From CAZPRY01 sp964589175 (GTDB taxonomy: Bacteria; Fidelibacterota; UBA2242): a DNA stretch of 64,000 nucleotides. Location: assembly GCA_964589175.1 (NCBI GenBank), contig CAZPRY010000007.1, positions 55,997 through 119,996 on the forward strand, given 5' to 3'. The position numbers and the translations under genes were made by a program. Below the pieces are notes generated by a model that had not been told where the DNA came from, did no database searches, and saw only the letters and a program-made list of their open reading frames with translations. Shown in pieces: positions 55,414 to 64,000 of this stretch (positions are counted from its first letter, which is position 1; every line of letters starts with the position of its first letter).

Positions 55414-56499
55414 TCAGACGTTGAAACGGATTTCCATGATATCGCCGTCCTGTACGACGTACTCCTTGCCTTCCAGGCGCGCTACGCCGTTGGCTTTGCA
55501 GGCGGGCATGCTGCCGTATTTGATCAGGTTATCGTACGAGACTACTTCGGCGCGAATGAAGCCGCGTTCCAGATCGGAATGAATCACCCCGGCGGCCTTC
55601 TGGGCGTTGATGCCCTTGCGGATCGTCCATGAACGGCATTCGTCTTCACCCACCGTGAAAAACGACATCAGCCCCATCAGTTCATGCGAGTGATGAATGA
55701 CGTTATACAGCGCCGGCCGCTCAATTCCCAATTCCTCCAGGAAGAGCTGCTGATCTTCTTCGCCAAGTTGCCCGATCTCGCCCTCGATTTCCGCGCATAA
55801 TGCGGTTACGGCGGTTTTCGGCGTCAGGATAGACTGGAATTGATTCAGCGTCTCCGCGACGCCGGGCAGGTCTTTCTCATTGATGTTGATTACATAAAGC
55901 AGCGGCTTGGCAGTCAGAAACTGGAAGCCGCGCAGCACTTTTTCCTCAGCATCGGCCAGCTGCATCTCGCGCAGTGGTCTTTCCTCTTCGAGCTGCGCGC
56001 GGCATTTTTGGAGCAGATCGAATTCTTTCTTTTCATCGGCGTTCTGCACATTGCGCAGTGATTTCGCGAGTTTCTCCAGCCGGTTTTCCACGATCAGAAG
56101 GTCCGAGATCAGGAATTCGGTGTTCACAAATTCGATGTCGGCTTTCGGATCGATCCGTTCGAAAGGATGCGGAAACAAATCGTTATCGAAAGCCCGCACC
56201 ATCAACAAAATGGCGTCGACCGTCTTCAGATTGGCGATAAACTGGGCCGGCAGTCCCTTATCGCTACGTTCCATTTTTTCCAGGCCCGGTACCTTGAGAT
56301 ACTCGATAGTGGCGTTGACTTTGCGCCGCGGATTGTAGAGCCGGGTCAGGGTATCCAATCGCTCATCGGGAATTTTAACGATGCCGCGTTCGGCTTCCTG
56401 TCGCCCGCGGGTGCCGTCCCCGTCCGGTTTATGACTCAGGAGTGTCGCAAACAGGGTACTTTTCCCCGAATACGGCAACCCCACAATTCCTATCTGCAT
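55414..56499 (-). CDS. ychF: Ribosome-binding ATPase YchF
   Basis: A 361-residue Obg-family ATPase: GLPYSGKSTLF (P-loop), the ATP-preferring NxxE G4 variant in NINEKD (in place of NKxD) and a C-terminal TGS domain with DLERGFIRAEVVSYDNLIKY and GDIMEIRFNV. YchF binds the 70S ribosome and affects stress responses. Its ATG is close to a divergent gene at 56686. Confidence 0.96.
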   Translation of the reverse strand: MQIGIVGLPYSGKSTLFATLLSHKPDGDGTRGRQEAERGIVKIPDERLDTLTRLYNPRRKVNATIEYLKVPGLEKMERSDKGLPAQFIANLKTVDAILLMVRAFDNDLFPHPFERIDPKADIEFVNTEFLISDLLIVENRLEKLAKSLRNVQNADEKKEFDLLQKCRAQLEEERPLREMQLADAEEKVLRGFQFLTAKPLLYVININEKDLPGVAETLNQFQSILTPKTAVTALCAEIEGEIGQLGEEDQQLFLEELGIERPALYNVIHHSHELMGLMSFFTVGEDECRSWTIRKGINAQKAAGVIHSDLERGFIRAEVVSYDNLIKYGSMPACKANGVARLEGKEYVVQDGDIMEIRFNV

Positions 56500-56685
56500 T
56501 CATTTCTCCAACATTGCATTCTAAAAAAGCAGGCGGCTAATTTACCCTTAATCTGCGAGCAAACCCAATTTATTCCATGAATCCGGCTTTACTTTTTTCT
56601 TATCCATTTGGAATGATCTCGTTAAATTCCGGCTGAAGTTGAGGGTGAAAAAAAGAACGACTATTTCTTACACAGAGGCAGATTT

Positions 56686-57675
56686 ATGAAAGCATTGGTA
56701 ACCGGATCGACAGGGTTCATCGGACAACACCTGGTCAAACAACTACTTGCCGAAAAGTGGGAAGTCCGCTGCCTGGCCCGCAGCACCAGCTTTAAACCGC
56801 TGGAATTCCTGGATGATGTCGAATGGATGATCGGCGAGTTGAGCGATTTTCACGCACTCGAAACCGCCTGCAAAAACATCGATGTTATCTTCCACCTGGC
56901 CGGCGCAACCAAAGCCAAAAATTCCAAGTCCTTTTTCGAAATAAATTATCTCGGAACGGAGAACCTGCTCGAAGCCATGACCCAGACCGGTAAAAAAACG
57001 GCCCAGTTCATTCTGATCAGTTCCCAGGCCGCCGGCGGACCGGCCAATGATCCCGATCATCCCAAAACGGAGGATGATCCCTGTTATCCCGTGTCCGCTT
57101 ATGGGCAAAGCAAACTCGCTGCCGAAATCGCCGTCCTGAAACGCAAACACCACCTGCGCAGTGCGATCGTCCGGCCGGCCATCGTGTACGGACCCGGCGA
57201 CCAGGAAACCTGCCTGTTTTTCAAACTGGCCAAAGCCCATATCAATCCCAAAATCGGCAGAGAGAAACATTTCATCAGTCTGATCTACATCGACGACCTG
57301 GTCCGGCTGCTGATCGACATCGCCAACGCGAAACCGGCTTCCGGCGAAATCTTCATCGCCACCGACAACGAAAACGGCCACCTGTTTCAGGATGTGATCA
57401 GGACCGCCAAAACGGCTCTGCGTACCTGGACATTGCCGGTTTTCATCCCTCTCTGGTGTCTTAAAATTGCCGCCGGAATCGCTGATCTCTGGCGCCGTCT
57501 GTCGGGGCGTACGATGATGTTCACCCCGGATAAATACCGGGAAATTGCCCGGCCGTTCTGGATTTGCAGCGCCGCCAAAGCCAAAGAAAAACTGAACTTT
57601 GAGCCCAAACACGATCTCGCCAGCGGTTTCGAGATCACGGCCCGCTGGTACCTCGATAACGGCTGGTTAAAGTAA
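56686..57675 (+). CDS. NAD-dependent epimerase/dehydratase
   Basis: A 329-residue extended short-chain dehydrogenase: MKALVTGSTGFIGQHLVKQL, IFHLAGATKAK, and the catalytic YxxxK in YGQSKLAAE. The fit is to the 4-epimerase or dihydroflavonol-reductase-like branch; the sugar or other substrate is not evident. GAGG precedes the ATG. Standing alone, divergent from ychF. Confidence 0.88.
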   Translation: MKALVTGSTGFIGQHLVKQLLAEKWEVRCLARSTSFKPLEFLDDVEWMIGELSDFHALETACKNIDVIFHLAGATKAKNSKSFFEINYLGTENLLEAMTQTGKKTAQFILISSQAAGGPANDPDHPKTEDDPCYPVSAYGQSKLAAEIAVLKRKHHLRSAIVRPAIVYGPGDQETCLFFKLAKAHINPKIGREKHFISLIYIDDLVRLLIDIANAKPASGEIFIATDNENGHLFQDVIRTAKTALRTWTLPVFIPLWCLKIAAGIADLWRRLSGRTMMFTPDKYREIARPFWICSAAKAKEKLNFEPKHDLASGFEITARWYLDNGWLK

Positions 57676-57781
57676 GCTTACTTGATTTTCGGCCAAAATG
57701 CGGTATCCCATAGATCGTTCCCTCCACCACTCCCGGCCCATCCGTCGGACAGCCGGGCTCCCGAATCGATCTGAGTTTATA

Positions 57782-59026
57782 CTATTCTTTGTTTTTGAAT
57801 TGAAGCAAAAGTTCGTTCACGGTGCGGCGCGTGGCCTTCTTCACGGTAATCGTCCCATTCTGAAGCTGGACTAGCTCACCGGTTCGCGGGATATGTTTCA
57901 GGGAGTGTACCACAAATCCGCCGACGGTTTCATAATCGCCGTCCGGGATTTCCAGACCGAAACGCTCATTGAATTCATCTATTTCCATGCGGCCGTTAAC
58001 GACGATCCCGCCGTTGTCCAGTTTGCGATAGAGCGGCTGAACCTTATCGTACTCGTCTTCGATCTCACCGACGACTTCCTCGAGAATGTCTTCGACGGTC
58101 ACGATCCCTTCGGCGCCGCCGAATTCATCCACGACGACAGCCATGTTGCGGCGATTGTTCTGCAACTGTTCCAGCAGAACGGCCACGCTCATCGAAGGCG
58201 GCACAAAGTAGGTGCTGCGGACCAGGGATTTTATTTTCTTCTGCGGATCTTCCGCGAGAGTATCGAAACTGTTCAACACGCCCACGATCCGGTCAACCCG
58301 CTCGACGTAAACCGGCAGGCGGCGGTGTTTGGTCTGCACGAATTTCTCGATCGCCTGGCCGACAGTGATCTGATCGCTGACGGCCTCCACCTCGATCAGC
58401 GGCACCATGATGTTCTGCACCTCGGTCTCCGTAAAAGAGAGCAGGCGGTTGATCATTTTCTTTTCGGATGGTTTAACATCGCTACGCTCCCCGGTCATCT
58501 GCATCAGGAGTTTGAGTTCCTCCTTGCTGATGAAACGGATATCCGGGCTCGGCGGCTTGCCGCCCAACATGCTGGCCAGCAGCGACGCCATCTGCGAAAA
58601 GAGCCAGACGACCGGATAGGTCAGGATCGAAAAGCCGCGCACGATAAAAGCAATCCGGGGCGTGATCGTGTTGCTCAGCTGCTGAAAAATGCTCTTCGGG
58701 ACAATCTCGGCGAAAATCCAGTTTACGAACGCCATCACGGCGATCGAAACCGGAATTCCAATGGTGCCCAGCCAGCCGTGAAAAAGCGCCGCCGCCAGGG
58801 TCGTACTGGTGATAACAAAGACGTTGGTGCCGAGCAGGGTCGTGCCCAGAATCCATTCCGGTTTCTTGAGCATCTCCAGGATCAGGCGGGCGGAATGCTG
58901 ACCGCGCTTGGCGGCATGCCGCAGCTGCAATTTGTCCATGGAAATGAGGCCGATCTCGGCCCCGGAGAAAAATCCCTCTCCGAGCACACACAGGGCGATG
59001 ATCACGATTGATAGCGTCGTCGACAT
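57782..59026 (-). CDS. CNNM/CorC-type (DUF21-CBS-HlyC) membrane protein
   Basis: A 414-residue protein: DUF21 with about four membrane helices (residues 1-190), a CBS pair (190-330; VVVDEFGGAEGIVTVEDILE) and the CorC/HlyC C-terminal domain. Homologues are Mg/Co-handling CNNM-like proteins, often annotated as hemolysin. Start overlaps the stop of the upstream paralogue (59026-60279) as TAATG. Confidence 0.92.
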   Translation of the reverse strand: MSTTLSIVIIALCVLGEGFFSGAEIGLISMDKLQLRHAAKRGQHSARLILEMLKKPEWILGTTLLGTNVFVITSTTLAAALFHGWLGTIGIPVSIAVMAFVNWIFAEIVPKSIFQQLSNTITPRIAFIVRGFSILTYPVVWLFSQMASLLASMLGGKPPSPDIRFISKEELKLLMQMTGERSDVKPSEKKMINRLLSFTETEVQNIMVPLIEVEAVSDQITVGQAIEKFVQTKHRRLPVYVERVDRIVGVLNSFDTLAEDPQKKIKSLVRSTYFVPPSMSVAVLLEQLQNNRRNMAVVVDEFGGAEGIVTVEDILEEVVGEIEDEYDKVQPLYRKLDNGGIVVNGRMEIDEFNERFGLEIPDGDYETVGGFVVHSLKHIPRTGELVQLQNGTITVKKATRRTVNELLLQFKNKE

Positions 59027-60279
59027 TATTTCTTCTTCACCGTCAGCATTTCGATACGGTTGCCCTCGATTTTATCCACGGTAAACTGCAGGTTGTGATA
59101 CATGATGGTGGCCTTCTCTTTGGGCAGCTCACCAAAGAGCGAGAAAATCAACCCGCCGATCGTATCCACCTCGTCCGAAACCAGCGCGACATCCAGCAAT
59201 TCACTGCATTCATCCAGCGTCATGGAAGCCCGAATCCGGTAAAGATATTCGGAAATTTTCTCGTGTTGTGAATCCTTTTCCTCGAACTCGTTACGAATTT
59301 CGCCGAAAATCTCTTCGAGTAAATCCTCCATCGTCACCAGCCCCAGCACGCCGCCGTACTCATCCAGGACAATGGCGATTGATATTTTGCGGTGCTGGAA
59401 GGCCCGGAACAGCTCCTCGGCTCGTTTCGTCACCGGCACGAAATAGGGCTTACGCAAAATCCGCCGGAGTGTACTGTCGGAATCTTCAATCTCCTTCCGG
59501 CTGAGTCCGATCAGATCGGTGGCAAAAAGAATCCCGAGGATGTCATCGCGGTTATCCTTGTAAATCGGAACCTTGGAGACGTGTTTTTCCTTCAGTTCAC
59601 GGATCATTTCCCTGAGCGGCATCTCCACCGGGAAGTAGAGCAGGTTGGCGCGGGGCGTCATAACCTCGTCCATTTTCACGTCCCCGAAATCGAAAATGTT
59701 GTAGATAAACTCCTTCTCCACCGAATCCAGAATGCCCTCTTTTTCGCCATCCTCGACGATGGTCTTGATCACATCTTCGTTGAGAATGCTGCCCCGGCGC
59801 GCCGATTGACTTACAAACAGATTGACGATATGGTCGGAGATGCTGCGAATCAGCCAGCGCAACGGCGTAATCCAGCGCGCAAAAAGGCTCAATGGCGAGG
59901 CCACCATGCGGCTGAATCCTTCATTATTGCGGATTGCCAGCGTCTTGGGCGTGATTTCCCCGAAAAGGAGCAGAACCGGCAGCACCACTAGAATATTGAT
60001 CCAGAGCAGATCCTTGTCGAAAATTTCGATGATCACAGCCGCCGACAGTGTAGAGATCGCGATGTTGACGAACTCATTGCCGAGCAAAATCGTAATGATC
60101 AGACGCCGGGGCTGTTCCAGCAACTCGTGAATCCGGCGCGTTTTTTTAGGCGTTTTCTGCGACAGCTTCTCGAGCTGGATTCTGGATAATGAAAATAAGG
60201 CCGTCTCCGAACCGGAGAAGAAACCGGACAGTAAAAGCAACACGACTACCAGCGGTATTTCTATGTATAGTGGAGACAT
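59026..60279 (-). CDS. CNNM/CorC-type membrane protein, upstream paralogue
   Basis: A 417-residue relative of the next gene with the same layout (DUF21, CBS pair with IVLDEYGGVLGLVTMEDLLE, CorC/HlyC domain). The two likely form a tandem duplication and could be hetero-oligomeric. Transcribed first; about 190 bases separate it from the divergent cysQ-like gene. Confidence 0.92.
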   Translation of the reverse strand: MSPLYIEIPLVVVLLLLSGFFSGSETALFSLSRIQLEKLSQKTPKKTRRIHELLEQPRRLIITILLGNEFVNIAISTLSAAVIIEIFDKDLLWINILVVLPVLLLFGEITPKTLAIRNNEGFSRMVASPLSLFARWITPLRWLIRSISDHIVNLFVSQSARRGSILNEDVIKTIVEDGEKEGILDSVEKEFIYNIFDFGDVKMDEVMTPRANLLYFPVEMPLREMIRELKEKHVSKVPIYKDNRDDILGILFATDLIGLSRKEIEDSDSTLRRILRKPYFVPVTKRAEELFRAFQHRKISIAIVLDEYGGVLGLVTMEDLLEEIFGEIRNEFEEKDSQHEKISEYLYRIRASMTLDECSELLDVALVSDEVDTIGGLIFSLFGELPKEKATIMYHNLQFTVDKIEGNRIEMLTVKKK

Positions 60280-60465
60280 TGTCCTGTGGGATTATGAGTT
60301 TGCGATCCTGGGTCATCCGAATTCATCGACATTAATATAGTCATTGCTTGTTAATTTTCAAATTGGCATTCACGGGCGGTTTTTCTTCATGACTGTAACG
60401 AATTATTCACATTTTGATCCATCTGGCTTACATTGCACTCTTAAAAACTGAACCGGGAAAACATC

Positions 60466-61242
60466 ATGCTCAATCACTTATCGACCGCCCAGAACGCAGC
60501 CCGCGAAGCCGGGAAAATCATCCTCAAATATTATCAAAACGATTTCCATATCGCCCGAAAAAGCCGTAACGATCCGGTAACGACCGCCGATTACGAAGCC
60601 GATCGCTACCTGCGCGAAACGCTGCTCGCCGCCACTCCGAACTACGGCTGGCTTTCCGAAGAGACCAAGGATTCCGCCGAGCGTCTTTCCAAAAAGCGCG
60701 TCTGGGTCGTCGATCCGCTGGACGGCACGCGTGAGTTTATCCGCGGCATCCCGGAGTTCGTGGTTTCCATCGGCCTCGTCGAAAACGGCACGCCGATCAT
60801 GGGCGTGATCTGCAATCCTGTAACGGGCGAAATGATCGCCGGGGCTAGGGGAATTCCGACCTTATACAACAATGAACCGGTCATGCTGACTGCTCGGAAA
60901 AATCTGGCGGAAGCCGTCATCTTTACCAGCCGCACGGAACAAGCCCACGGTTTGTGGAGACCCTATCAATCGTACTTTAAGGGGATTCGCGGCAGCGGTA
61001 GCGTGGCCTATAAAATGGCCTTGACCGCGATCGGGCAGGTCGATTTCTTCGCCAGTTTGCGGCCCAAGAATGAGTGGGATATTTGCGCCGGGGATTTCCT
61101 GATCCGCAACATCGGCGGCATCACATTGACCCGCGAAGGCAGCCTGATTCTCTACAATTCGCCCGACCCGTTCATTCCGCACGGCCTTCTCGCCGGGCCG
61201 CAACACCTGGTGGGTGAAGCCCTGCCGATTTTCCGATTTTAA
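60466..61242 (+). CDS. Inositol-monophosphatase-family protein, CysQ-like
   Basis: A 258-residue metal-dependent phosphatase with the family motifs LSEETKD, VVDPLDGTREFIRG and WDICAGDFLI. The TREFI variant fits 3'(2'),5'-bisphosphate nucleotidase (CysQ), which clears PAP made in sulphur assimilation; inositol phosphatases are the alternative. Its stop overlaps the truncated transposase frame on the other strand. Confidence 0.85.
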   Translation: MLNHLSTAQNAAREAGKIILKYYQNDFHIARKSRNDPVTTADYEADRYLRETLLAATPNYGWLSEETKDSAERLSKKRVWVVDPLDGTREFIRGIPEFVVSIGLVENGTPIMGVICNPVTGEMIAGARGIPTLYNNEPVMLTARKNLAEAVIFTSRTEQAHGLWRPYQSYFKGIRGSGSVAYKMALTAIGQVDFFASLRPKNEWDICAGDFLIRNIGGITLTREGSLILYNSPDPFIPHGLLAGPQHLVGEALPIFRF

Positions 61243-61595
61243 TTGATGTTCAATTGTAGGGGCACGACATGTCGTGCCCTATTTTTATAAGAGGGTAGGG
61301 GCAATTCATGAATTGCCCCTCCGATAATACCAATGATCATATGTATGTGATTGGGCATAATGACATATTTATCAACTTTCGCACCTAGAAATCGCCGCGA
61401 TATCTTCTCTATACATCTTTCAGCAATTACTCCGTACTCGTTCAAAATCATTTCGCCGTCTGCTATTGCACCCAATACATTTTTTCCCTTATCGGTACAA
61501 ATCGTGATGAAGTACGCCCCGGGGCGGGAATAATCGTATTCCTTCAACCGAATCGACCGGCGATGAACGTCAGTCCCGGAATGATCCTTTGTCAT
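61239..61595 (-). pseudogene. Truncated REP-associated tyrosine transposase (RAYT)
   Basis: A 118-residue remnant of a Y1/HUH-type transposase. The N-terminal part matches (RRSIRLKEYDYSRPGAYFIT) and the HUH motif MPNHIHM is at 80-86. After IIGIIG the frame reads through two palindromes and stops, so the catalytic Tyr and C-terminus are missing. Palindrome one is 61260-61279, two is 61297-61320. Its ATG overlaps the stop of the BNR gene as ATGA. Probably inactive. Confidence 0.8.
61260..61320. repeat. Two perfect palindromes inside the RAYT remnant
   Basis: 61260-61279 is GGGCACGACATGTCGTGCCC (20 bp), and 61297-61320 is a 24-bp palindrome with core GCAATTCATGAATTGC flanked by AGGG/CCCT. Centres are 39 bases apart. 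Both are REP-like sequences of the kind dispersed by RAYT enzymes. Confidence 0.85.
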
Positions 61596-63925
61596 TTCAG
61601 CAATAACATCTTCCGCGCTTGCCGTCGATCAGCGGCTTCCAGCGACAGGATATAAATCCCGCTGCTCAACCCCATACCATCGAAATCCAGCCGGTACTCG
61701 CCGGCTTGTTGCCGCCGGTCAACCAGTACGCGGACTTCCCGGCCGGTAATATCGGTCACGAATAATCGCATCGTCTCCGCCCGATCCAGTCGATAGACGA
61801 TTTTGGTCGAAGCGTTGAACGGGTTGGGGTAATTCGGCAACAGGGCAAATTGAACTGCTTGCAAGCCGGGCTCCTCCTCGACATCCAGCGTCGTAATATC
61901 TCGCCGGTAAATGCCGTTGTCCGTGGCGATGTAGGCGATATTGGGATTCTGGGGAGAGAAGTCGATCTGGTAGACGACCTCGGTCGCCAGCCCGGCATCC
62001 ATGCGATGCCAGGTCAGCCCGCTGTCGGGACTCGCCAGAACGCCGTTGCCAGGCATTATGAGAAAGAGTTTCTGCAGGTCCGGTGAAAAGGTCAATTGCC
62101 CGCGAGAACGCGCTCGATAATACGCTGTCAGATCGCTACGAATGTCAGTGCTGGACCAAGTCTGACCGAGATCAGTGCTTACTTTGACGATACCATCGCT
62201 GTGGAAAAAGATAACAATCAGATCACCCACTACCTGCCATGTAAATCCTTCCCAACCTGAATCCAATGGAATTGTCTTTTGCACGCGAAGGCTATCCCAG
62301 TCCACAGCGAACAGACCAAATTCATTTGAATAATCTTCCATCCGACTAATCCAAATCCACTGCCGAATCGTATCGAATTGAGAACTCACGTAGCAGGGAC
62401 GCTCATCCCCCCAGAGTCGTGACATAAAGACCCAGGTGCTGTCTCCCTCCGACACGTTAAAGGTTCCATCCACATAGTGGATACCGGTATCATAATCATC
62501 GGCATGATCATAAAAGTGATAGATCACATGGTTTGCATTACGAGGATCTACGCTGATATCGGTGGTTTCGCCCCAGCCGCCATAGTTGTGAATATACTCA
62601 GCACCATTGCAGGTCAAATATTTGATCGTAGTCCAATCTTCTCCCATATTCCAGCTATGGCTGAATTTATGACCGCCGGTATACAAAATATTCGGATCGG
62701 AGGGCGCTTTCTCCATCTTCCCGGGATGGATACTCATTGACATATTTCGCAGCTGCCAGCTGTTGCCGTTATCGTCGCTGGTATAAGTACCGCCGCCGCT
62801 CAGATCCGCAACCAGACGAATCCCACTATCTCCCTGCCTGACAGCCTGGATGCCAGAAGTGGGACAGTGCCGTATCCCACTGTCGCTTTTGGTCCAGGTC
62901 TGGCCATAATCCGTGCTTTTCAATATACCAGCCGGGGTGGCAACAATCATTTCCCCTTCATCCCAGCGCGCAATGTCGATTGCCCGGATTTCACTGCCCA
63001 TATCTCCGACGCTGTACGACTCAAGGTTGTGTTTCCCGATGATAAAAATCTCTCCGTCCTCTCCTCCGGCAAACAGGAGTGAGTCGGTCTCCGCCAGGGC
63101 CGTCGTGGACGGAATATTTCTCACACTGTTCCAGGTTTGACCGAAATCGCGGGTAACCGAGATGCCTCCGCCACAACCACCCCTAATACCATAATCCGTG
63201 CGCCGGGAATACATATAAAATACTGAGTCGATGGCGCTATATTCGCTCAGATACGGAAAACATAAATAATGTTCTTCCTGTTCGGGGAACACGCGCCGCC
63301 ACTGATTCCAATCAGCACCCAGGGTTTGAAAAAGCGCGTACGCTTCCGTGCGATAAACCGAACCGTCGCTATGAAACATGAAAGAATATCTTTTATCACC
63401 TATACCACGTTGAATCCCGATAGAAACTGAAACAGTGGATTCCCATTTCCATTCCTGCCAGGTCGCTCCGGAATCGCGACTGAGGCGTCGGGATTTTTCG
63501 GCATCCAGATGAACGAAGACAATACTGTCATGCAAGACAACCTGCTTGGCGCGATCATCGAACACGACCTCCCAGCTCTGCCCGTAATCCCGGCTACGAT
63601 ATACCCCGCCCTGAGTCGCAGCATATGCCAATCCTCCCTCGGCAATCGCCACATCATAAGCGGCTTCCTCAATCGCATACGCCCAGCTGCCAGCCCGATC
63701 CGTACTGCGATAGAGTCCGCCGTTGGCGACCGCTGCCAGCATGATTTCGGGCTGATCGGGAAAGCTCTTCAGCGCGACGACTACGCCGCCACTGGGACCG
63801 ATCTCCTGCCACATTCCTTCCGCGAAGACCATCACCGGAACTACGAATATCCACCCAACAATGACGGCAATCCAAAACCAGTATCTGCTCCTTTTGCTTC
63901 GAAAAGATCGTATTGAGTCAGGCAT
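61592..63925 (-). CDS. T9SS-sorted BNR/sortilin-like propeller protein
   Basis: A 777-residue secreted protein. A membrane-like signal (YWFWIAVIVGWIFVVPVMVF) lies at residues ~15-35, then many Asp-box (BNR) repeats such as STDRAGSWAYA, SRDYGQSWEVVF, TRDFGQTWNSV, STDYGQTWTKS and STDLGQTWSST. The C-terminus is a T9SS sorting domain (NYPNPFNASTKIVYRL, VTDITGREV, SGIYILSL, KMLLLK). AGGAGGATTTTAATC before the ATG at 63925 decides the start over an ATG 24 bases upstream. BNR proteins include sialidases; the propeller alone does not show activity. Confidence 0.85.
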   Translation of the reverse strand: MPDSIRSFRSKRSRYWFWIAVIVGWIFVVPVMVFAEGMWQEIGPSGGVVVALKSFPDQPEIMLAAVANGGLYRSTDRAGSWAYAIEEAAYDVAIAEGGLAYAATQGGVYRSRDYGQSWEVVFDDRAKQVVLHDSIVFVHLDAEKSRRLSRDSGATWQEWKWESTVSVSIGIQRGIGDKRYSFMFHSDGSVYRTEAYALFQTLGADWNQWRRVFPEQEEHYLCFPYLSEYSAIDSVFYMYSRRTDYGIRGGCGGGISVTRDFGQTWNSVRNIPSTTALAETDSLLFAGGEDGEIFIIGKHNLESYSVGDMGSEIRAIDIARWDEGEMIVATPAGILKSTDYGQTWTKSDSGIRHCPTSGIQAVRQGDSGIRLVADLSGGGTYTSDDNGNSWQLRNMSMSIHPGKMEKAPSDPNILYTGGHKFSHSWNMGEDWTTIKYLTCNGAEYIHNYGGWGETTDISVDPRNANHVIYHFYDHADDYDTGIHYVDGTFNVSEGDSTWVFMSRLWGDERPCYVSSQFDTIRQWIWISRMEDYSNEFGLFAVDWDSLRVQKTIPLDSGWEGFTWQVVGDLIVIFFHSDGIVKVSTDLGQTWSSTDIRSDLTAYYRARSRGQLTFSPDLQKLFLIMPGNGVLASPDSGLTWHRMDAGLATEVVYQIDFSPQNPNIAYIATDNGIYRRDITTLDVEEEPGLQAVQFALLPNYPNPFNASTKIVYRLDRAETMRLFVTDITGREVRVLVDRRQQAGEYRLDFDGMGLSSGIYILSLEAADRRQARKMLLLK

Positions 63926-64000
63926 GATTAAAATCCTCCTGTTATACAATCGTGATCGCCAACCGGGTGTGCCGGAACGATTCCTGTTTTACACTTGATA

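Noticed and set aside
57732..57757. Terminator between the epimerase and the CNNM-type gene
   Set aside because: The CCCGGC/GCCGGG stem is short with a long loop and no T-run.

Overview
The window looks like chromosomal DNA of a Gram-negative bacterium of the Fibrobacterota-Chlorobiota-Bacteroidota (FCB) superphylum or a related candidate phylum such as Calditrichota, Marinimicrobia or KSB1. Three large secreted proteins (6297-9437, 19946-21913, 61592-63949) end in type IX secretion (T9SS) sorting domains. A PorV/PorQ-type outer-membrane protein lies at 9505-10728, and a short glycogen-synthase-like protein next to a lipoprotein (15943-18010) matches a gene pair I recall from Bacteroidota. 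Base composition is moderate, a little over half G+C by eye. I could not fix the phylum. I saw no rRNA, tRNA, CRISPR array, prophage or intact insertion sequence.

Layout. 1-3229 (minus): lepA (cut by the window edge), nadD, bamD and a DUF5683-like protein. 3240-10728 (minus): a protease/TolB-propeller/Omp85-barrel protein, a T9SS-tagged M6-like protein that has lost its HExxH motif, and a PorV-like protein. 10911-18010 (minus): a Trm112-like mini protein, nrdR, glyA, rpiB, then an envelope set of a TPR lipoprotein, an outer-membrane barrel, a lipoprotein and a glycogen-synthase-like pseudoenzyme. 18011-18615 is a gap with a structured inverted repeat, followed by a tiny Tat-signal protein, then thyX (minus). 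19946-30099 (plus): T9SS-tagged M1 peptidase, a second protease/propeller/Omp85 protein, an SsnA-like amidohydrolase, a degenerate AroQ-like protein, a propeller-transglutaminase and a 2-amino-3-ketobutyrate CoA ligase (kbl)-type enzyme.

30177-38213 (minus): MscS channel, DUF1295 protein, a Mla-like lipid-transport operon (ATPase, STAS-permease, a lipoprotein fused to a predicted outer-membrane barrel, MCE protein) and phoH. 38385-39733: a frameshifted osmC-like gene, a BamE-like lipoprotein and a REPIN-like repeat. 39734-48113 (minus): aspS, an antiporter-EIIA fusion, bactofilin, an M23 peptidase, parB, parA and a saccharopine-dehydrogenase-family enzyme. 48288-56499 (minus): a DUF1848 protein, rpmA, rplU, rng, a TIGR03960/DUF2344 radical SAM protein, an HD protein, a small unknown and ychF. 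56686-64000: an epimerase, two tandem CNNM/CorC-type proteins, a cysQ-like phosphatase, a REP-associated transposase remnant with palindromes inside it, and a T9SS-tagged BNR protein.

Theme. Much of the window builds or loads the cell envelope: outer-membrane assembly (BamD, BamE-like), lipid traffic (Mla-like), T9SS cargo and barrel, and a bactofilin/peptidoglycan-hydrolase/ParAB cluster. The most unusual content is the lipoprotein-barrel fusion in the Mla-like operon, the two protease-propeller-Omp85 proteins, and three apparent pseudoenzymes (M6-like, GT5-like, AroQ-like) that keep the fold motifs but not the catalytic residues.
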